Below, in pieces: positions 1 through 11,356 of a stretch of DNA of 64,000 bases (position 1 is the first letter of the stretch; every line of letters starts with the position of its first letter). A program made the translations under genes and the position numbers. The DNA is from Fusarium oxysporum f. sp. lycopersici 4287 (lineage: Eukaryota > Ascomycota > Sordariomycetes > Hypocreales > Nectriaceae). Under the pieces are notes generated by a model. It made no database searches and was not told where the DNA came from. It saw only the letters and a list, made by a program, of their open reading frames with translations. The stretch is from NCBI RefSeq assembly GCF_000149955.1, contig NC_030998.1, positions 1,278,591 through 1,342,590 of the forward strand. Direction: 5' to 3'.

Positions 1-3000
1 CTGATAGTAGATGCAACGTAACGGTGTCCTTGGATGCCTAATTAACCCCCATGCCTCTGATAAGATGCTCCCTATAGCGCTGTAAGTCAACTATGCTATA
101 GAAATGGTCAGATTTCTACACAAGAATCACACGCGGTGATTACTTGTAGGTCCGAAGCGGAATCCAAAGAAAGGACCTGCCAAGAAACAGTTGCAAGTTA
201 AAACTGGTCTTGAACCAGGGGAAGTGGGATAGATATGACAGGTAAGTTTGGCTTATGGAGAACGACCAAAAGGGAATTCGGCATTTGGCCAAGAGGGATT
301 ACGGCAGTATCCTCCTCTCGGCATTGCTTAATCGGCCCTCCGCCAAGATTCCTTCCTATCGGGCATGCCGTTGCTGGACCATCAATTGAAGGTTTCATGA
401 AGGCCCTCGTGAGTCTTGCATCCGTGTGCACTTCAGGATGAAGTCATTCTTCTCTTGACCTCTCCTTTTTGAGATCCCAAACTTGAGCCTCTAGGAAGGG
501 AGAGAGCTACACGCCATACGTCCTAAAGTTACGTAGCAGAGCTCTTCTGCTACTGACTCGAAAACCACTTCAGATGCCGGTATGGCACTGACAAGATCCA
601 GGTAACCAGGATCTGCCAATTATGCCAAGTCGCCTGAAGCGCGGGTCTCTGATGAAGCTTCGGCAGATGAGCAGTTCTGACATTCCTCCATACTCTTCAC
701 GACATCCGAAAAGCATCGTTTGGCTATTGCTTGTGTCTCGCTAACTCGTACGTTACATCTCCACTCTCACTACAACTCTTCCATCCCTTTATCTCTCATC
801 CGCATGCGCCTTCCCTTTTTGCTCTCTGATCGCCTCAAATTTAACTCGGGCTCTTATTTCTCTTATACTCAAGCAGTAACGAGCAGGCATCTCGTTGAAT
901 TAACATTGCACTTAGGTTTGCTGACTGTATTAGGGGTTGTTGCAACTAGGCCACTTCAACCATTCTCAGAATATGGCTTCCGTCCTTTGAGTTGGTTCGG
1001 ACGGAACCATTTGTTGGGAGAATTTTCCAGACTTCTCATAGATCTTAGGCATCAGGAGCTGTTTCGTTTTTGTATCATGTCCTGCCTTGGGCGTTTTAGC
1101 AAATAGCTCACTCTTGTTAACACTGTTGATGTTCGACTGGAGGGATTATTGTCTCATATTTCATGTATCGAGACCTCTCACTGTCTTCACTTATTGTTTG
1201 CTTATTTTATCATCTCTCAATGCCAAGTTATCAACGCAGCGGTACTTATACCTGGCCCTAAGAGCATGGTGAGTCTGGTTATGATACCGGCAGCCCTCAA
1301 GCCTATATCGCCCATGTTTTAGATGATTATCAGTTCTATGATGCCCTCGGCATGCTCAAGGAGTATTGGTAAATTGGTGCGAGCTTCGTGGGCGACTTTC
1401 ATCATACTCACATGGAGCACGTATAATGTTAATAGGAAAACAAGTTCTCAGTTGCATATGGTTTGCCAACTTTACGAGTACCAACTCATCTTGTCTCTTT
1501 GAGATCTAAAATAGTACTTCTAGCCGTCACGGTCTGTTAAGACTTTCAACGGTAGAAGTTACATCAAGATATAAACCATACTAGAGAAAGGCCCAACCGC
1601 AAACAGTCTCCAGTGTCCTTCAGTGGCTTCATATTCCATATAGACTTATGATGGGCTTTGGCTATTGACGAGCTCCTCCTTTGTACTGCCTTGGGGTTTA
1701 AATAGGAACTTGCTATTCTACATTATTGCTCCTCAAGGCCTCAATAAGTCTCTACCTTCTAACTCAAGGCCAAGAACTTCAGCCTCAGTTGACCGTCTCC
1801 TCGTTTACCAAAACAGTCCGCAAAGTCCAGTCTGTTGAAATAACAGCCTCCCTACTCTGAAAGGCCTCAATATGAACTGTTTTATGTTTCATGGTCAAGC
1901 GCAGTAATAAAACACGTCTGTGGAATATCTCCGAGTCACTCATCATATAACCAAGCCATGAAGAGCCTGCCTCCTTGGTACAACATTGTTGTTGGGCCAG
2001 CTCTCCCATCTGCCATGAGTAAATTCCGACAGCAAAGCTCGCATCAGGGACCGTCTGTACCGCTATGATCAAAGGTAACCTACTCACAGGAAGTGCCTTA
2101 TTCTTCCCACTGCGGTCTCTTCTGGCATCGCGGTTCTCACTGTGATATTCCATGGACGTACGCCTCTGCAATGGAGCTTGACAACGGACAGCCGAGACCT
2201 GGTGGAAGCTGCTGATCAAGTAAAGCATCGCAAGAATAGCGAAGTTCAACATCCAGAGACTTGGTAAAGCTCACTCAAATCGCATCAGTTGTTATTACTG
2301 TTTTCTACCACGTGGCTACGAAGAGTTGCAGCACCAACTCCTGGCTAGTGGGTTTCGGTCTACGGCAAGGCTTCTCTGAATTGGTTCAAAGAGGCGGTTG
2401 ACAGTACTTTTGCCTTACTTTTATTGGAAACTCATGGAGTTTGCGAAACTGAGAGGGTTGTAGGTCATGCTGCACTCATGACTGAGCCAGTAATCTCGGA
2501 CCAGGGGGCTCCTGACAGGAGGATGGAAGACATATACAGGAGAACCATGACTCCTCAATCAAGCGTTTTTATCGAATTCTCATCCAATATGTCATTGCTA
2601 ATTCGTGGGTAGGTTACATTCGGATAGCACAACAACAAACTCAAGTTCTATGACTAGGTTCTCTTTGCATTACTGCGAAACTAGAGAAAGATGCAAGCAC
2701 TTTGCCTCATCAAGTCATCCGGATCCAGGAATCACCACGTCGTAGCTTAACGAAGCCGAAAACAGGAATCCTAAGATGCAGCGTCAATCTGCGTCCCGTA
2801 TTGGAAGTTGCCGAACGATCTCAGCCTGGGGGATGACGCGTCTCGCTTCAGCCCATCCATCACTATGACTGTCAGTGAGTGGGTGGAGGAATATAAAGAG
2901 GCGCAACGAACTGGCCCTCCTTAGTCGTCGCTTAGGCAGTCAGTCCTTCTGATGCCGCCAAGGCCTTAACGAAGAGTCCAGACCTTAACAGCTACGCAGT

Positions 3001-4032
3001 GTTGACGTATGCAACACCACCTCAAAATGTTCTGCGACAATCGATACAGTATGCACATGTATGAGCTCGGCCAGAATGTATGAGAAATAGAGTTCGCCAT
3101 AGGGCTGATTCATATGTTAGAAGAGACGGAAAAAGGTGGATTATCACCTTGGCAAATCTACAATTCCATGTTGATGATCTCCACAGATTTATTTGGTGGT
3201 GCGTGAGCAGACTTGGCGTTGCAACTGTGCGAATGATGATACTGTATTAATCTGGCAACCATCCGCGTGAGCATTTCTTGTTCATGCACTGTATTACAGG
3301 CCTTCTCCGCATCCAAATCTAGAACGCTCTGTGCCACGACTTCGCATTCAATTGACAGATTTTGTGTCTGAATATCACGAACATTCTGTCTGATCTGAGA
3401 TGAGAGGCCCCACGTGGTATAATCGCCGATGTCTGAGACGCAAACAAGTTTAAAAAGAACTCACTGATCAACAAGCTCATGTCTCGAACCTGTTCTTTCA
3501 CTGGATGCGGTACCAGCGGCAGTGGAGAGCTCTGGAGGGAATCAACCAATTGTGGCGCAGTCTATGACGCATTGACCAACAGGATGTCAGGGAATCGAAG
3601 CTCCCTCTGAAAAATAACTCTAGATTTAGTGGCCCTCACCCCTGCTAGGCCCAGTAACCCCCCCTCCCCTTTAACCAGAAGAAAAAAAGTCTGTTGAAAT
3701 CGTGGGTTCCTTCTTATGCTTGTTTTAGGGGGGCGCTCGCCTGCAAGAAGTCCAATCCTTCCATCGTGTCAACGCTGGACATCACTTCGCCTCACCTTGT
3801 CTCCATCTTTCTTTCATCCGCTCTTTTGCCGTCTTTTATTTTCTTCGTGGCGCTGTCGTTTTCTCTACCTACTTGTACTTCTAGCACCACCGCTACACCA
3901 AACGAGCCGAGCCCGATTGCGGCCGCACGAATCGAGACACGTCTTCTTCTGTTCCTCAATGTGAGGCTTGAGCCTCCTCTTGTCTTTCGCTCCAATTCTC
4001 TTCGCCAGCCGACGCGGCTCCCTCATTTCAAG
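1..4032. other. Long stretch without a supported gene
   Basis: I see no gene here that I can defend. Open frames at 720-1106 (+) and 1785-2252 (-) have no recognisable domain, no family-like motif and no convincing splice pattern. The last 330 bases or so before 4033 are rich in pyrimidines, as is common in the leader of an expressed fungal gene, and probably belong to the transcript of the next gene. No transposon ends, satellites or tRNA were noticed. Confidence 0.6.
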
Positions 4033-5517
4033 ATGCGCGTCTCCAATATGCGCTTGCCCAACAGCTTGCGCAACTTGAGCGTGCGCCTCTCGAGCATTCG
4101 CATTCCCCATCCTCACCCGCGGCGCATCATTCTCTACGTGACGACAACAGCCCTCCTCGTCGTCATGATCCTCACCTTCACCATGAGCGACAGACTATTC
4201 GGCAATGGACATTCCGGCTACGATCCTCTCCTCTCTCGAACCAATGATTACCGCCTCCTCACGAGTACACGGAATAACTTGGGTTTCTACAACTCTATAA
4301 ATGTCAAGAAGACGGGCCAGAAGATTATGAATCCTACCCTTCTTGAATTGCCAAAGGGCAGCAAGCACGACTTCCTCGTCATTGCGCGCGCTCCCCACGT
4401 CGACCAAGATATCAAGGGCAAGAAATACAGACGAGCTCAGCAAGTCGCCACCTTCGTTAGCCTTACATGGGATGCATTCGGCCGGCCGGAGCTCACTGCG
4501 GACAACGATTGGCACAAGATGCTTGTGGAGGACTTCACAGAGGCCCAGGGTCCTGAGCATCACTGCAAGAACCAGCCCGACATGGATAAATACATCGGAC
4601 CTGAGGACATGAAGTTGTTCTGGAGGAAGAATGGTACTCCCATGCTCATCTTCACCCACCAGGTAGACGACGAGAACCTTTGCGAGGGTATGTACATCGT
4701 CGATGCACGTGCAGCTGTGCCCGAGCTCGTCAAGCAAATGGGTAAGCACGCGAAAGAACTCCCTGGGATCGAATTCGACAAACCCGTTCTCCTCCGTCGC
4801 CAGCCCCCCGAGGGCCAAGAATCTGACGCCCGATACCAACGCGAGAAGAATTGGGCTCCTGTTTACTCTCCCTTCAGCGCCGATGACGACGAGATGATGT
4901 TCATGGTAGAGCCTAGCCAGCTGTACCGCTTCAACTCGACCGACGAGCCTGTCCAGAACATGGAAGCTGAGCCCGAATCCGCTGTTGACGAACCCTTTCC
5001 TCCCGATAACGAAAAGAAGACGTGGCACTCTGCCGAAAAGACTTGTATGAACGACGTCATGCTCACCGACAAGCGCGTGCATCAATCGACGCCCATGCTC
5101 AGCCTCACGCTATGCAATCGCGGGGCTTGCGAGCCGATGGAGAACAACACGGTCCTTATGGGCATGGTGCAGATGCGCTACGATCCTCCTCAATACACAA
5201 ACACATGGTACGACCACCGAATAGTCGTCTACTCGCCCGTCGCGCCATACCACATGATGAGCGTCAGCAAGAAGCTCACCTACCACGGCGAAACCAACAG
5301 CAGGTACATTTGGACAGGAAGCATGGTGTATCATGGCGATCAGCCCACGCAGAGAAGTCACGGGTACTTGGACGACGAGATCTGGCTGAGCTTTGGCATT
5401 GGCGACTCGTCGCCTGGATGGTTGGACATCAAGGCAGAGGAGTTGGTGCTTGACCACTATTTCTGCCAAGGGGCGACACCAGGGTATCGGAGCAGCATCA
5501 AAAAGCACGCGCAATGA
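4033..5517 (+). CDS. Type II membrane protein, glycosyltransferase-like (tentative)
   Basis: Single-exon gene of 494 residues. The first in-frame ATG is at 4033. The open frame extends upstream to about 3694 but holds no ATG there, so the extra N-terminus is untranslated leader. A short basic, Arg-rich N-terminus is followed by one hydrophobic segment at about residues 32-50 and then a large domain, the topology of a Golgi type II enzyme. The C-terminal third carries WTGSMVYHGD, RSHGYLDDEIWLSFGIGD and a final Cys-containing stretch. These resemble what I recall of fungal beta-1,2-mannosyltransferase-type (GT91/BMT) proteins, but I could not test this, so the function is a guess. Codon use is GC-rich with strong third-position bias, which supports a real, well-expressed gene. 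It is followed by an AT-richer 3' region. Confidence 0.8.
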   Translation: MRVSNMRLPNSLRNLSVRLSSIRIPHPHPRRIILYVTTTALLVVMILTFTMSDRLFGNGHSGYDPLLSRTNDYRLLTSTRNNLGFYNSINVKKTGQKIMNPTLLELPKGSKHDFLVIARAPHVDQDIKGKKYRRAQQVATFVSLTWDAFGRPELTADNDWHKMLVEDFTEAQGPEHHCKNQPDMDKYIGPEDMKLFWRKNGTPMLIFTHQVDDENLCEGMYIVDARAAVPELVKQMGKHAKELPGIEFDKPVLLRRQPPEGQESDARYQREKNWAPVYSPFSADDDEMMFMVEPSQLYRFNSTDEPVQNMEAEPESAVDEPFPPDNEKKTWHSAEKTCMNDVMLTDKRVHQSTPMLSLTLCNRGACEPMENNTVLMGMVQMRYDPPQYTNTWYDHRIVVYSPVAPYHMMSVSKKLTYHGETNSRYIWTGSMVYHGDQPTQRSHGYLDDEIWLSFGIGDSSPGWLDIKAEELVLDHYFCQGATPGYRSSIKKHAQ

Positions 5518-6641
5518 CGAGAACACGAAACAGAAAGAAACAATGTAATTGGTAATACGGATAGAGTGGCATCATTAATTTTTGCAGTTGTATTACGGCA
5601 TATCATATCACCTGTGTATAATTCAGGATACTTGGAGTTGCGGTAGAATAAGGAAGGGCATCTAGAGAATTGATTGAACTGAATTGAATTGACATTGACT
5701 GAGTGGTCATGATCATGATCCTGGTGTCCAGTGAAACGATGGAGGTTAAGAGCCCCGCAGTGCAATTCATTACTTAATTTCCAGTGATGGCTTGGCAGGG
5801 GATGATGAAATGGGTGTTCTGGCGGTGATGGATTGGAAGGAAGTGCCTAAAACTTGGCAGCTGGTGGTCATTGGTGGGACCGTAATTTGCTACAGGGGAT
5901 AAAACAGGGCGGCGGGGCGGAAAGGAGAGGGAGGGGGCGGGCGATATCAGCGTTGGGAGTCGACGTTAGTAGGTGTTGGTTCGTGATTTTGGGGGCCATA
6001 GGGTAGGGCTGAACTTGAGATGGCCAAGATCAAGATCTTAAGATCTGTACATAACTTCGATTCGAAGATTAATGGAAGATCATACAGTCATTACTGTAGC
6101 AAATACTAGCGTTGTAAAAGTGCATAAGGATTCTTCGTGGAACTCTCTTTCTGGTCCTTAGTCAGCCTGGAACTAAGTTGACCTTCTACAGCTGGTTCAA
6201 CCGATTGACTTGTAGTTTGGCAACATGGCCACTAAATCCTATTCCTGCAGGACCAACCCGAATAAAAAAAAATAAAAAAAAAATAACATTAATATACTCT
6301 TGTCCTACTTGACAGTCTTCGGTGTCCGCGGCCTCAATTGTGTTGCACCGCTGAGTGAGAAGCCAATTGAGAGGTAGCTGGGTCCCCGATGGCGCGCTTC
6401 ATTTCACGCGAATCTGTCAGTGCCTGCGGCTGCAAACCAAGACAATGCTTCTCTAGTTCTCCCAACTCCGGAAGGCCAAGATATTTAGTGATGAGCTGGC
6501 CATCACTGCGCCGTGGTCAAACCAAGGATGATGACGACTCTTCTGTGGCGCAATCTTGGCAAATCCCATCTGACATGTCCCCTCATTTCATCCTGAACGC
6601 GTCGTTGGACAGTCAGCTTGAGCAAGCTCGAACTCATCGTC
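5518..6641. other. Intergenic region with an A-rich run and a palindrome
   Basis: No gene seen. It holds the 3' end of the upstream transcript, an A-rich run near 6261-6286, a perfect 14-base palindrome at 6033-6046 and then the presumed promoter of the Zn2Cys6 gene starting at 6642. The open frame at 6389-6649 has no recognisable domain. Confidence 0.6.
6033..6046. repeat. Perfect 14-base palindrome AGATCTTAAGATCT
   Basis: The sequence AGATCTTAAGATCT reads the same on both strands. It lies about 600 bases upstream of the Zn2Cys6 regulator. It could be a binding site for a dimeric factor, but a single copy carries little weight. Confidence 0.5.
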
Positions 6642-8170
6642 ATGGTTAATCGCGGAGGTCGCAGTAAAGCGTGTAGGACATGCAAGCGAAGACGCGTAAA
6701 ATGCGGTATCGTCCCTATGGATGTCGCTTTAAGAGACGCGCTGACTGACGCTCACTGTAGATCACGGCAAGCCGAACTGTCAGCGATGCGAGAAAGCTGG
6801 GATAGCTTGTGAAGGCTATGTCACTTACGGCGAGTTTGTTGATGAGACGACGCGATTCGCGAAAGATAAATCGCCTGTGAAGGACAGCCAGCTCCAGGTT
6901 CAACCTGCCAGTCCGTCTGCTAAGGCCACTGAACGACAGATCTGGCGCCCGCCGCCACTGTTACTGGATCAAGATGCCGTAATTCATGCTCACCTACTAT
7001 CGCGGATCGATGAAGTTACGCCCTTGATGGCCAATCTCGAATCCATCACATTGTCGGATTCGACACGCTCTCTTGCAGTGAGAGCACTAGCAGCCGTGTA
7101 CTTTGGCAAAACGAACAGTGACAAGAGGATCTTTGACCTAGGCAGCAGGGAGTATGTAAAGGCCTTGAACAGAGTGCAACTTGACCTGGCGAGTTCAACC
7201 GCCGTTCTCGAGTGGGACACGCTTGCCAGTGTAATTTGTTTGTGTATGTTTGAGAACATCGTCTTTACGGACAAGACGGGATGGCTGAAGCACTACGAGG
7301 GAATAACCCAGTTGGTGAGTTCTGTGATCACATTGAGACTGGAGTCCATACTAAACCGTCGACATGAAGGTCAAGCTGAGAGGGCCATGGAGACACCAAA
7401 CAGTCCTGGAAAGGGAACTCCTCAGACAGTGCCGGTTTGAGATAGTATGAAATGCGTCTCTTAGATTGGAACATAGCTGACTGTAATAGATATTGTGCGC
7501 ACTTATAAATAGAAAGCATTGCTATCTCACACTTCCAGAGTGGCAGACAGTCCCCTGGCCATCGACTGTACCAAAGACAGCTAGTGATGCCCTACACGAC
7601 ATCTTTGCCCGCGTCCCCGGCCAGTTGCATGACATGGATCGTGTACAAAGAGGCAAAGTTGACAACGAGTTCTTTGAAGAACTTCGACAACGAGTCGAGA
7701 CTACATTGTCGGATCTAGAAGACTGGGAGCAGTTCTATCAGCACCCTCGGCCTCTCACTGGCTCTCTTCTCACTTCAACACAAGACAGCACTTCGCATCC
7801 GGTCAGACACAAAGCACTTCTTGCGTTACAAAGAGCAATAATACTCTGCATGACAGGCCTCTGCATCTTCTTCAACATTCCTCTAGTGGCCGAAATTCCA
7901 TCTATTCTCGAAGATCGAAAAGTAGTCAGGAAAGCAATTGCCACCGAGATATGCCAGCTAGCAGCATCGTGTCTTGGACACGAGTCTCACAGCACTGAGT
8001 CCTTATTATTCATATTCCCGCTGCAAATAGCAAGTATGAACTTCGAAACGGGCAGTGCAGAGGAGAAAGGGGCTGAAGAGATCATGAATGGAGTCATTGC
8101 TGGGACGCATGGATTTGAGATCGGGAGAAGACGAGAATGGAAGGCATCGAGCGTAATTCTAATCAAGTGA
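6642..8170 (+). CDS. Zn2Cys6 fungal transcription factor (DUF3468 / Fungal_trans_2 type)
   Basis: Four exons: 6642-6705, 6761-7314, 7370-7444, 7490-8170, giving 457 residues. The introns are 55, 55 and 45 bp. Exon 1 starts the zinc cluster (KACRTCKRRRVKC) and exon 2 completes it (DHGKPNCQRCEKAGIACEGY), a perfect C-x2-C-x6-C-x6-C-x2-C-x6-C. The first intron therefore splits the DNA-binding domain. After the cluster comes a low-complexity linker, then the helical region with YEGITQLVKLRGPWRH across exons 2-3 and further helices to the end, typical of the Fungal_trans_2 family. The protein is nuclear and expected to bind CGG half-sites. The gene converges with the next one: the two stop codons are only 35 bases apart, so the transcripts probably overlap. 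No target can be assigned from sequence. Confidence 0.88.
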
Positions 8171-8205
8171 TATGTACATCTATATAGCGATATGAAGGAA
8201 GAAAT

Positions 8206-9303
8206 CTAAATAGTTCGAATCATGATCCATTCCAGTTTAGCCACCTTCTTCTCATCCTTCTCATCCTTCTTCTCGGCTTTCTTATTCACCTTTGCAATAG
8301 CCTTACCATGCTTCTCCATCAACCTGACACGATCCTTCTCAACCTCTTCCAAGTCCTTTCTTCGTCTCTTTTCAATCTCGCCAACCTTCTTCTCACTTGA
8401 CTCGATCAGTTTCTCCTCTGTTTTGATGTTGATCTCCGCGATCCTATCTTCCAACCTTGCGATCTTGGACTCGATCTCAATTCGACTTTCAATATCGGAG
8501 TTATAATGTTCATCGATCGATTCAATTGGTCGATTAAACTTATCGGCTGCCTTTTCGCGCTTTTGGAGGCGTCTTTCTTGCTTCTTGTGTTTTTTCTTCT
8601 CCTTGCCGGCTTGTTTGATGGCAGCCTGTTTTGCGCTGATGCGATCCAGCATATTGGAGCGTCTGACTGGTGGTTCAACGTCGAAAGACAAAACTTCGAC
8701 CTGTGATGCAATCTCTCGCAATCTTAGTAGTGGGTCAAGACTCTTGGCCGTGGTGTTGAGTTGTTGCATCACTTCCTCATCCTTCATGGTCTTCATCACC
8801 AAGCCCTTTGGTGCGAAGATATCTCGATTCACTCTCTCAAGTAACTTTCTCTCTCGAAAATATGCAGTAGCAGCAGTTCCAGTACCCGCAGCTAGTCCAA
8901 GCCCCAAAGAAACGCCTTGGGCGATTTCATTGGGGACGAAACCGAGGCCATCGCCTGCGACTTCCATTGCTTTGAATGGCGCTGGCTCAGCGAGAGCGAT
9001 GTTCAAAGCATCAATTATGGCCATGAACTCTTCCGAAAAGATGCCGTAGGAGTTTAGAATAGGAGGATAAGCTCGGTGGTACGGTGGAGTGACTTCCAGT
9101 GAGCCTGTGATTGAGGTTGAAGGGATGAGAATGGGACGTGATGGAGATAGCGTTGGTCTTTCCATGGGAGGCGAGGGGGGTAGTATTTGTGGGAGGTAGA
9201 TATGACGGTTTGGTTGGTATGTGTAGTCATATTGAGCGACTGTTTCAGCTGGTAATTCTACAGGTAGGGCCTGTTGTTGGTAGTCAAGTTGATGGGGATA
9301 CAT
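8206..9303 (-). CDS. Conserved hypothetical protein with C-terminal basic coiled coil
   Basis: Single exon, 365 residues. The ATG at 9303 is preferred over an upstream non-ATG extension. The first 75 residues are rich in Pro, Gln and Tyr and probably disordered. Residues of about 80-200 include a Gly/Ala-rich stretch (GVSLGLGLAAGTGTAATAYF) that could be a membrane-active or glycine-zipper segment. The last 120 residues are very rich in Lys, Glu and Arg with heptad-like spacing, so a long charged coiled coil is likely. I do not recognise the family. It ends 35 bases from the convergent Zn2Cys6 gene. Nothing in the sequence says what it does. Confidence 0.7.
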   Translation of the reverse strand: MYPHQLDYQQQALPVELPAETVAQYDYTYQPNRHIYLPQILPPSPPMERPTLSPSRPILIPSTSITGSLEVTPPYHRAYPPILNSYGIFSEEFMAIIDALNIALAEPAPFKAMEVAGDGLGFVPNEIAQGVSLGLGLAAGTGTAATAYFRERKLLERVNRDIFAPKGLVMKTMKDEEVMQQLNTTAKSLDPLLRLREIASQVEVLSFDVEPPVRRSNMLDRISAKQAAIKQAGKEKKKHKKQERRLQKREKAADKFNRPIESIDEHYNSDIESRIEIESKIARLEDRIAEINIKTEEKLIESSEKKVGEIEKRRRKDLEEVEKDRVRLMEKHGKAIAKVNKKAEKKDEKDEKKVAKLEWIMIRTI

Positions 9304-9750
9304 TGTGACTGAGAGTTGAAGATTCAATGCGTAAAACAATACGATGTTGGTAAGATTATCTCTTGGAATTATCTGTGTGATACATCTCATCTGGGCACAG
9401 CACCTGTCTTATAGTTGTCCCTCTGTCGCATGTCGGGCGTCTTACATTGAGGTTATTCCCAATGGGGAACATTGATCGAGGTGGAGGCTGTCACTAGACA
9501 GTGCCACGGGAATATGGCGCTAAACCGTGTTGGGTTCATTGCGCGAGCAGGACTGCGCCGTCTTACAGCACCAAGAGAAGGAAATGATCAGCTGCGAAAG
9601 GAAACCCTTTGATCCCTCGATGTTACCGATCAATGATTACTCCATAGAAAGCTTGACATGTCATATGGCATCGCTAGGCGCAGAGGCACGATTTCGCTAG
9701 TCGCTTGTGCATACGAGGTAACTAATGAGCCTGTTCATAAATGCTGTGAT
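9304..9750. other. Intergenic region, promoter side of the coiled-coil gene
   Basis: 447 bases with no gene seen. It must hold the promoter of the minus-strand gene starting at 9303 and the 3' end of the minus-strand kinase gene. No motif stands out. Confidence 0.5.
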
Positions 9751-11045
9751 CTACGCACCAGATTGGAACAACGGCGCCAATGGAGTACTTTGATACCACT
9801 GCCTTTCCCGCTCCCAGCCATTAACAATCAAGTTCGTTGAGATTTTTGCTGCACTCGAAATCTGTTCTCCAGTCCCTTTCACAGAGTCCGATGGGGCACG
9901 ACGGTTATACCATCCCAGAAATTGCACACCAGCGTGAATGGCCGTTCGGAAAGCCATATCGTCGTTGATCTCCCCATAGCCGTCCATGAACCCTCGGATC
10001 ATCGTCAAAGAGATATCCGAGCTGTGGAAATGATACGCCTCATACAGATCACCTATCATATGTCCCAAGTCATACGCTCGATGGCCGAATTGGCACATTT
10101 CCCAGTCAATGAAGATGATGTCTGTAGCTGTATCGGAGCCGATTGGGGCTGGAGAAGATTTCGATAGTAGAACACTAGTTAGCGAGTCAGAGCTACTGCT
10201 TATGTCGGCTTCATGGGTCTCTGTAACTCACTTTCCCATCCAGCAATCTCCGTGGATCATACCTTGATCTGGTCCTTCGTTGCGGCTAGCCAGGTCCAGA
10301 AGCTCGAGTTCTGCTCGTTCTTTGACCTTTTCCAGAACCCCGATGTTCTTTTGCAGAATATCGGGGAAGTTCTTCAAGATTTCGATGAATGTGCCGTAGG
10401 TAACCTTGTGCTTGAGTCTTTGCATGGGCACGTTGCGGCCAATCTTGCTTCGGAAATCTACTTGTTGAGGTTCCGAGGCCCATTCATGGAAGCAACGCAG
10501 CCAGTGTCCAACCTCTTGACTAGTAGATAGTGCCTTGGAACGCATCCACAAGTTACTCAGCTCTGCTGAACGTATGATGGATGCTATGTCTGTCGAATGG
10601 CGGAAGTCTTGTTGTATCGCAATGCCTCTGTGAGCATTGCGATCTAGAAAATAAGTAACAAGGACCTTGACTTTCATGGTCAACAGCGATGGCTGACTCA
10701 TGTACTCCAGTACGATATTCTCGACAGACTGTATAGAAAATAAGGTCAGTGGACAGCCATTATCTAGCTTATGTACATCGGCTCTTTGGCTTTGATGAGA
10801 AAGGAGAACAAATGGGGACATACGCAGCGTGATAAGTCGAGTTTGAACCCAGCATTTCCCGGTATATGGCCCAGTGAATATTTTACGATAACACTTTTCA
10901 CATTCCAAAACTCATCTCCTGTAGGTATTACATCGAGTAGAATGCCTCGATAGACATAGTTGGCGCTGCCACCGCTCAAACGTGTTAGAGATGAGCAGGC
11001 AAACGGCGTGTCCTTGAGCTGTTGAAGAAGGTCCTGTTCCCCCAT
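9751..11045 (-). CDS. APH-family phosphotransferase (aminoglycoside phosphotransferase / choline kinase fold)
   Basis: Three exons on the minus strand: 11045-10824, 10728-10232 and 10174-9751, giving 380 residues. The introns are 95 and 57 bp with GTATGT and GTGAGT donors. The splice at 10231/10175 rebuilds the Brenner motif HGDCWMGN, whose Asn comes from both exons. The catalytic HGD is at residues 233-235, and the magnesium-binding Asp is D263 in FIDWE. The N-terminal lobe contains a small Gly-rich turn (LSGGSANYVYRG) and a Lys in VIVKY, as expected for ATP binding. All key kinase residues are present, so it should be an active small-molecule or protein kinase-like enzyme. Fungal genomes carry many such genes and the substrate cannot be told from sequence. 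It stands between two genes of unknown function on the same strand. Confidence 0.88.
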
Positions 11046-11356
11046 GTTATCGTGGGGGACTGAAATATTTCTTGGGGGATTTTAATGATGACAAGTCCAA
11101 GTTCAGTCTATTCTTCAATTTGCCATCTTGTCTGATTGACTCATACTTCGATGCGTGGTCCTGAGTCAGCGAATCACGTTACTGGTGAAAGCACTAAGAA
11201 ACTTGTTACCTAATTTGTTCAACGTCAAATGCTATATTGTATCGTTCTCTAGCATCATTTGTATTCAGTCCTGCGCATAATATCTACAATGAGAACTCCT
11301 TATCCAACAGTATGGTGTCCACTTCAACAGTCCTCTCAGTGCTTGGGCACATCCAA
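11046..11356. other. Intergenic region upstream of the APH kinase
   Basis: 311 bases with no gene. It contains the promoter of the kinase gene and the 3' flank of the unknown gene to its right. Nothing else is visible. Confidence 0.5.

Noticed and set aside
1785..2252. 155-residue frame on the minus strand
   Set aside because: No domain, no splice context and no codon bias like that of neighbouring genes.
4195..5085. 296-residue frame opposite the type II membrane protein
   Set aside because: It mirrors the codon bias of the real gene on the plus strand.
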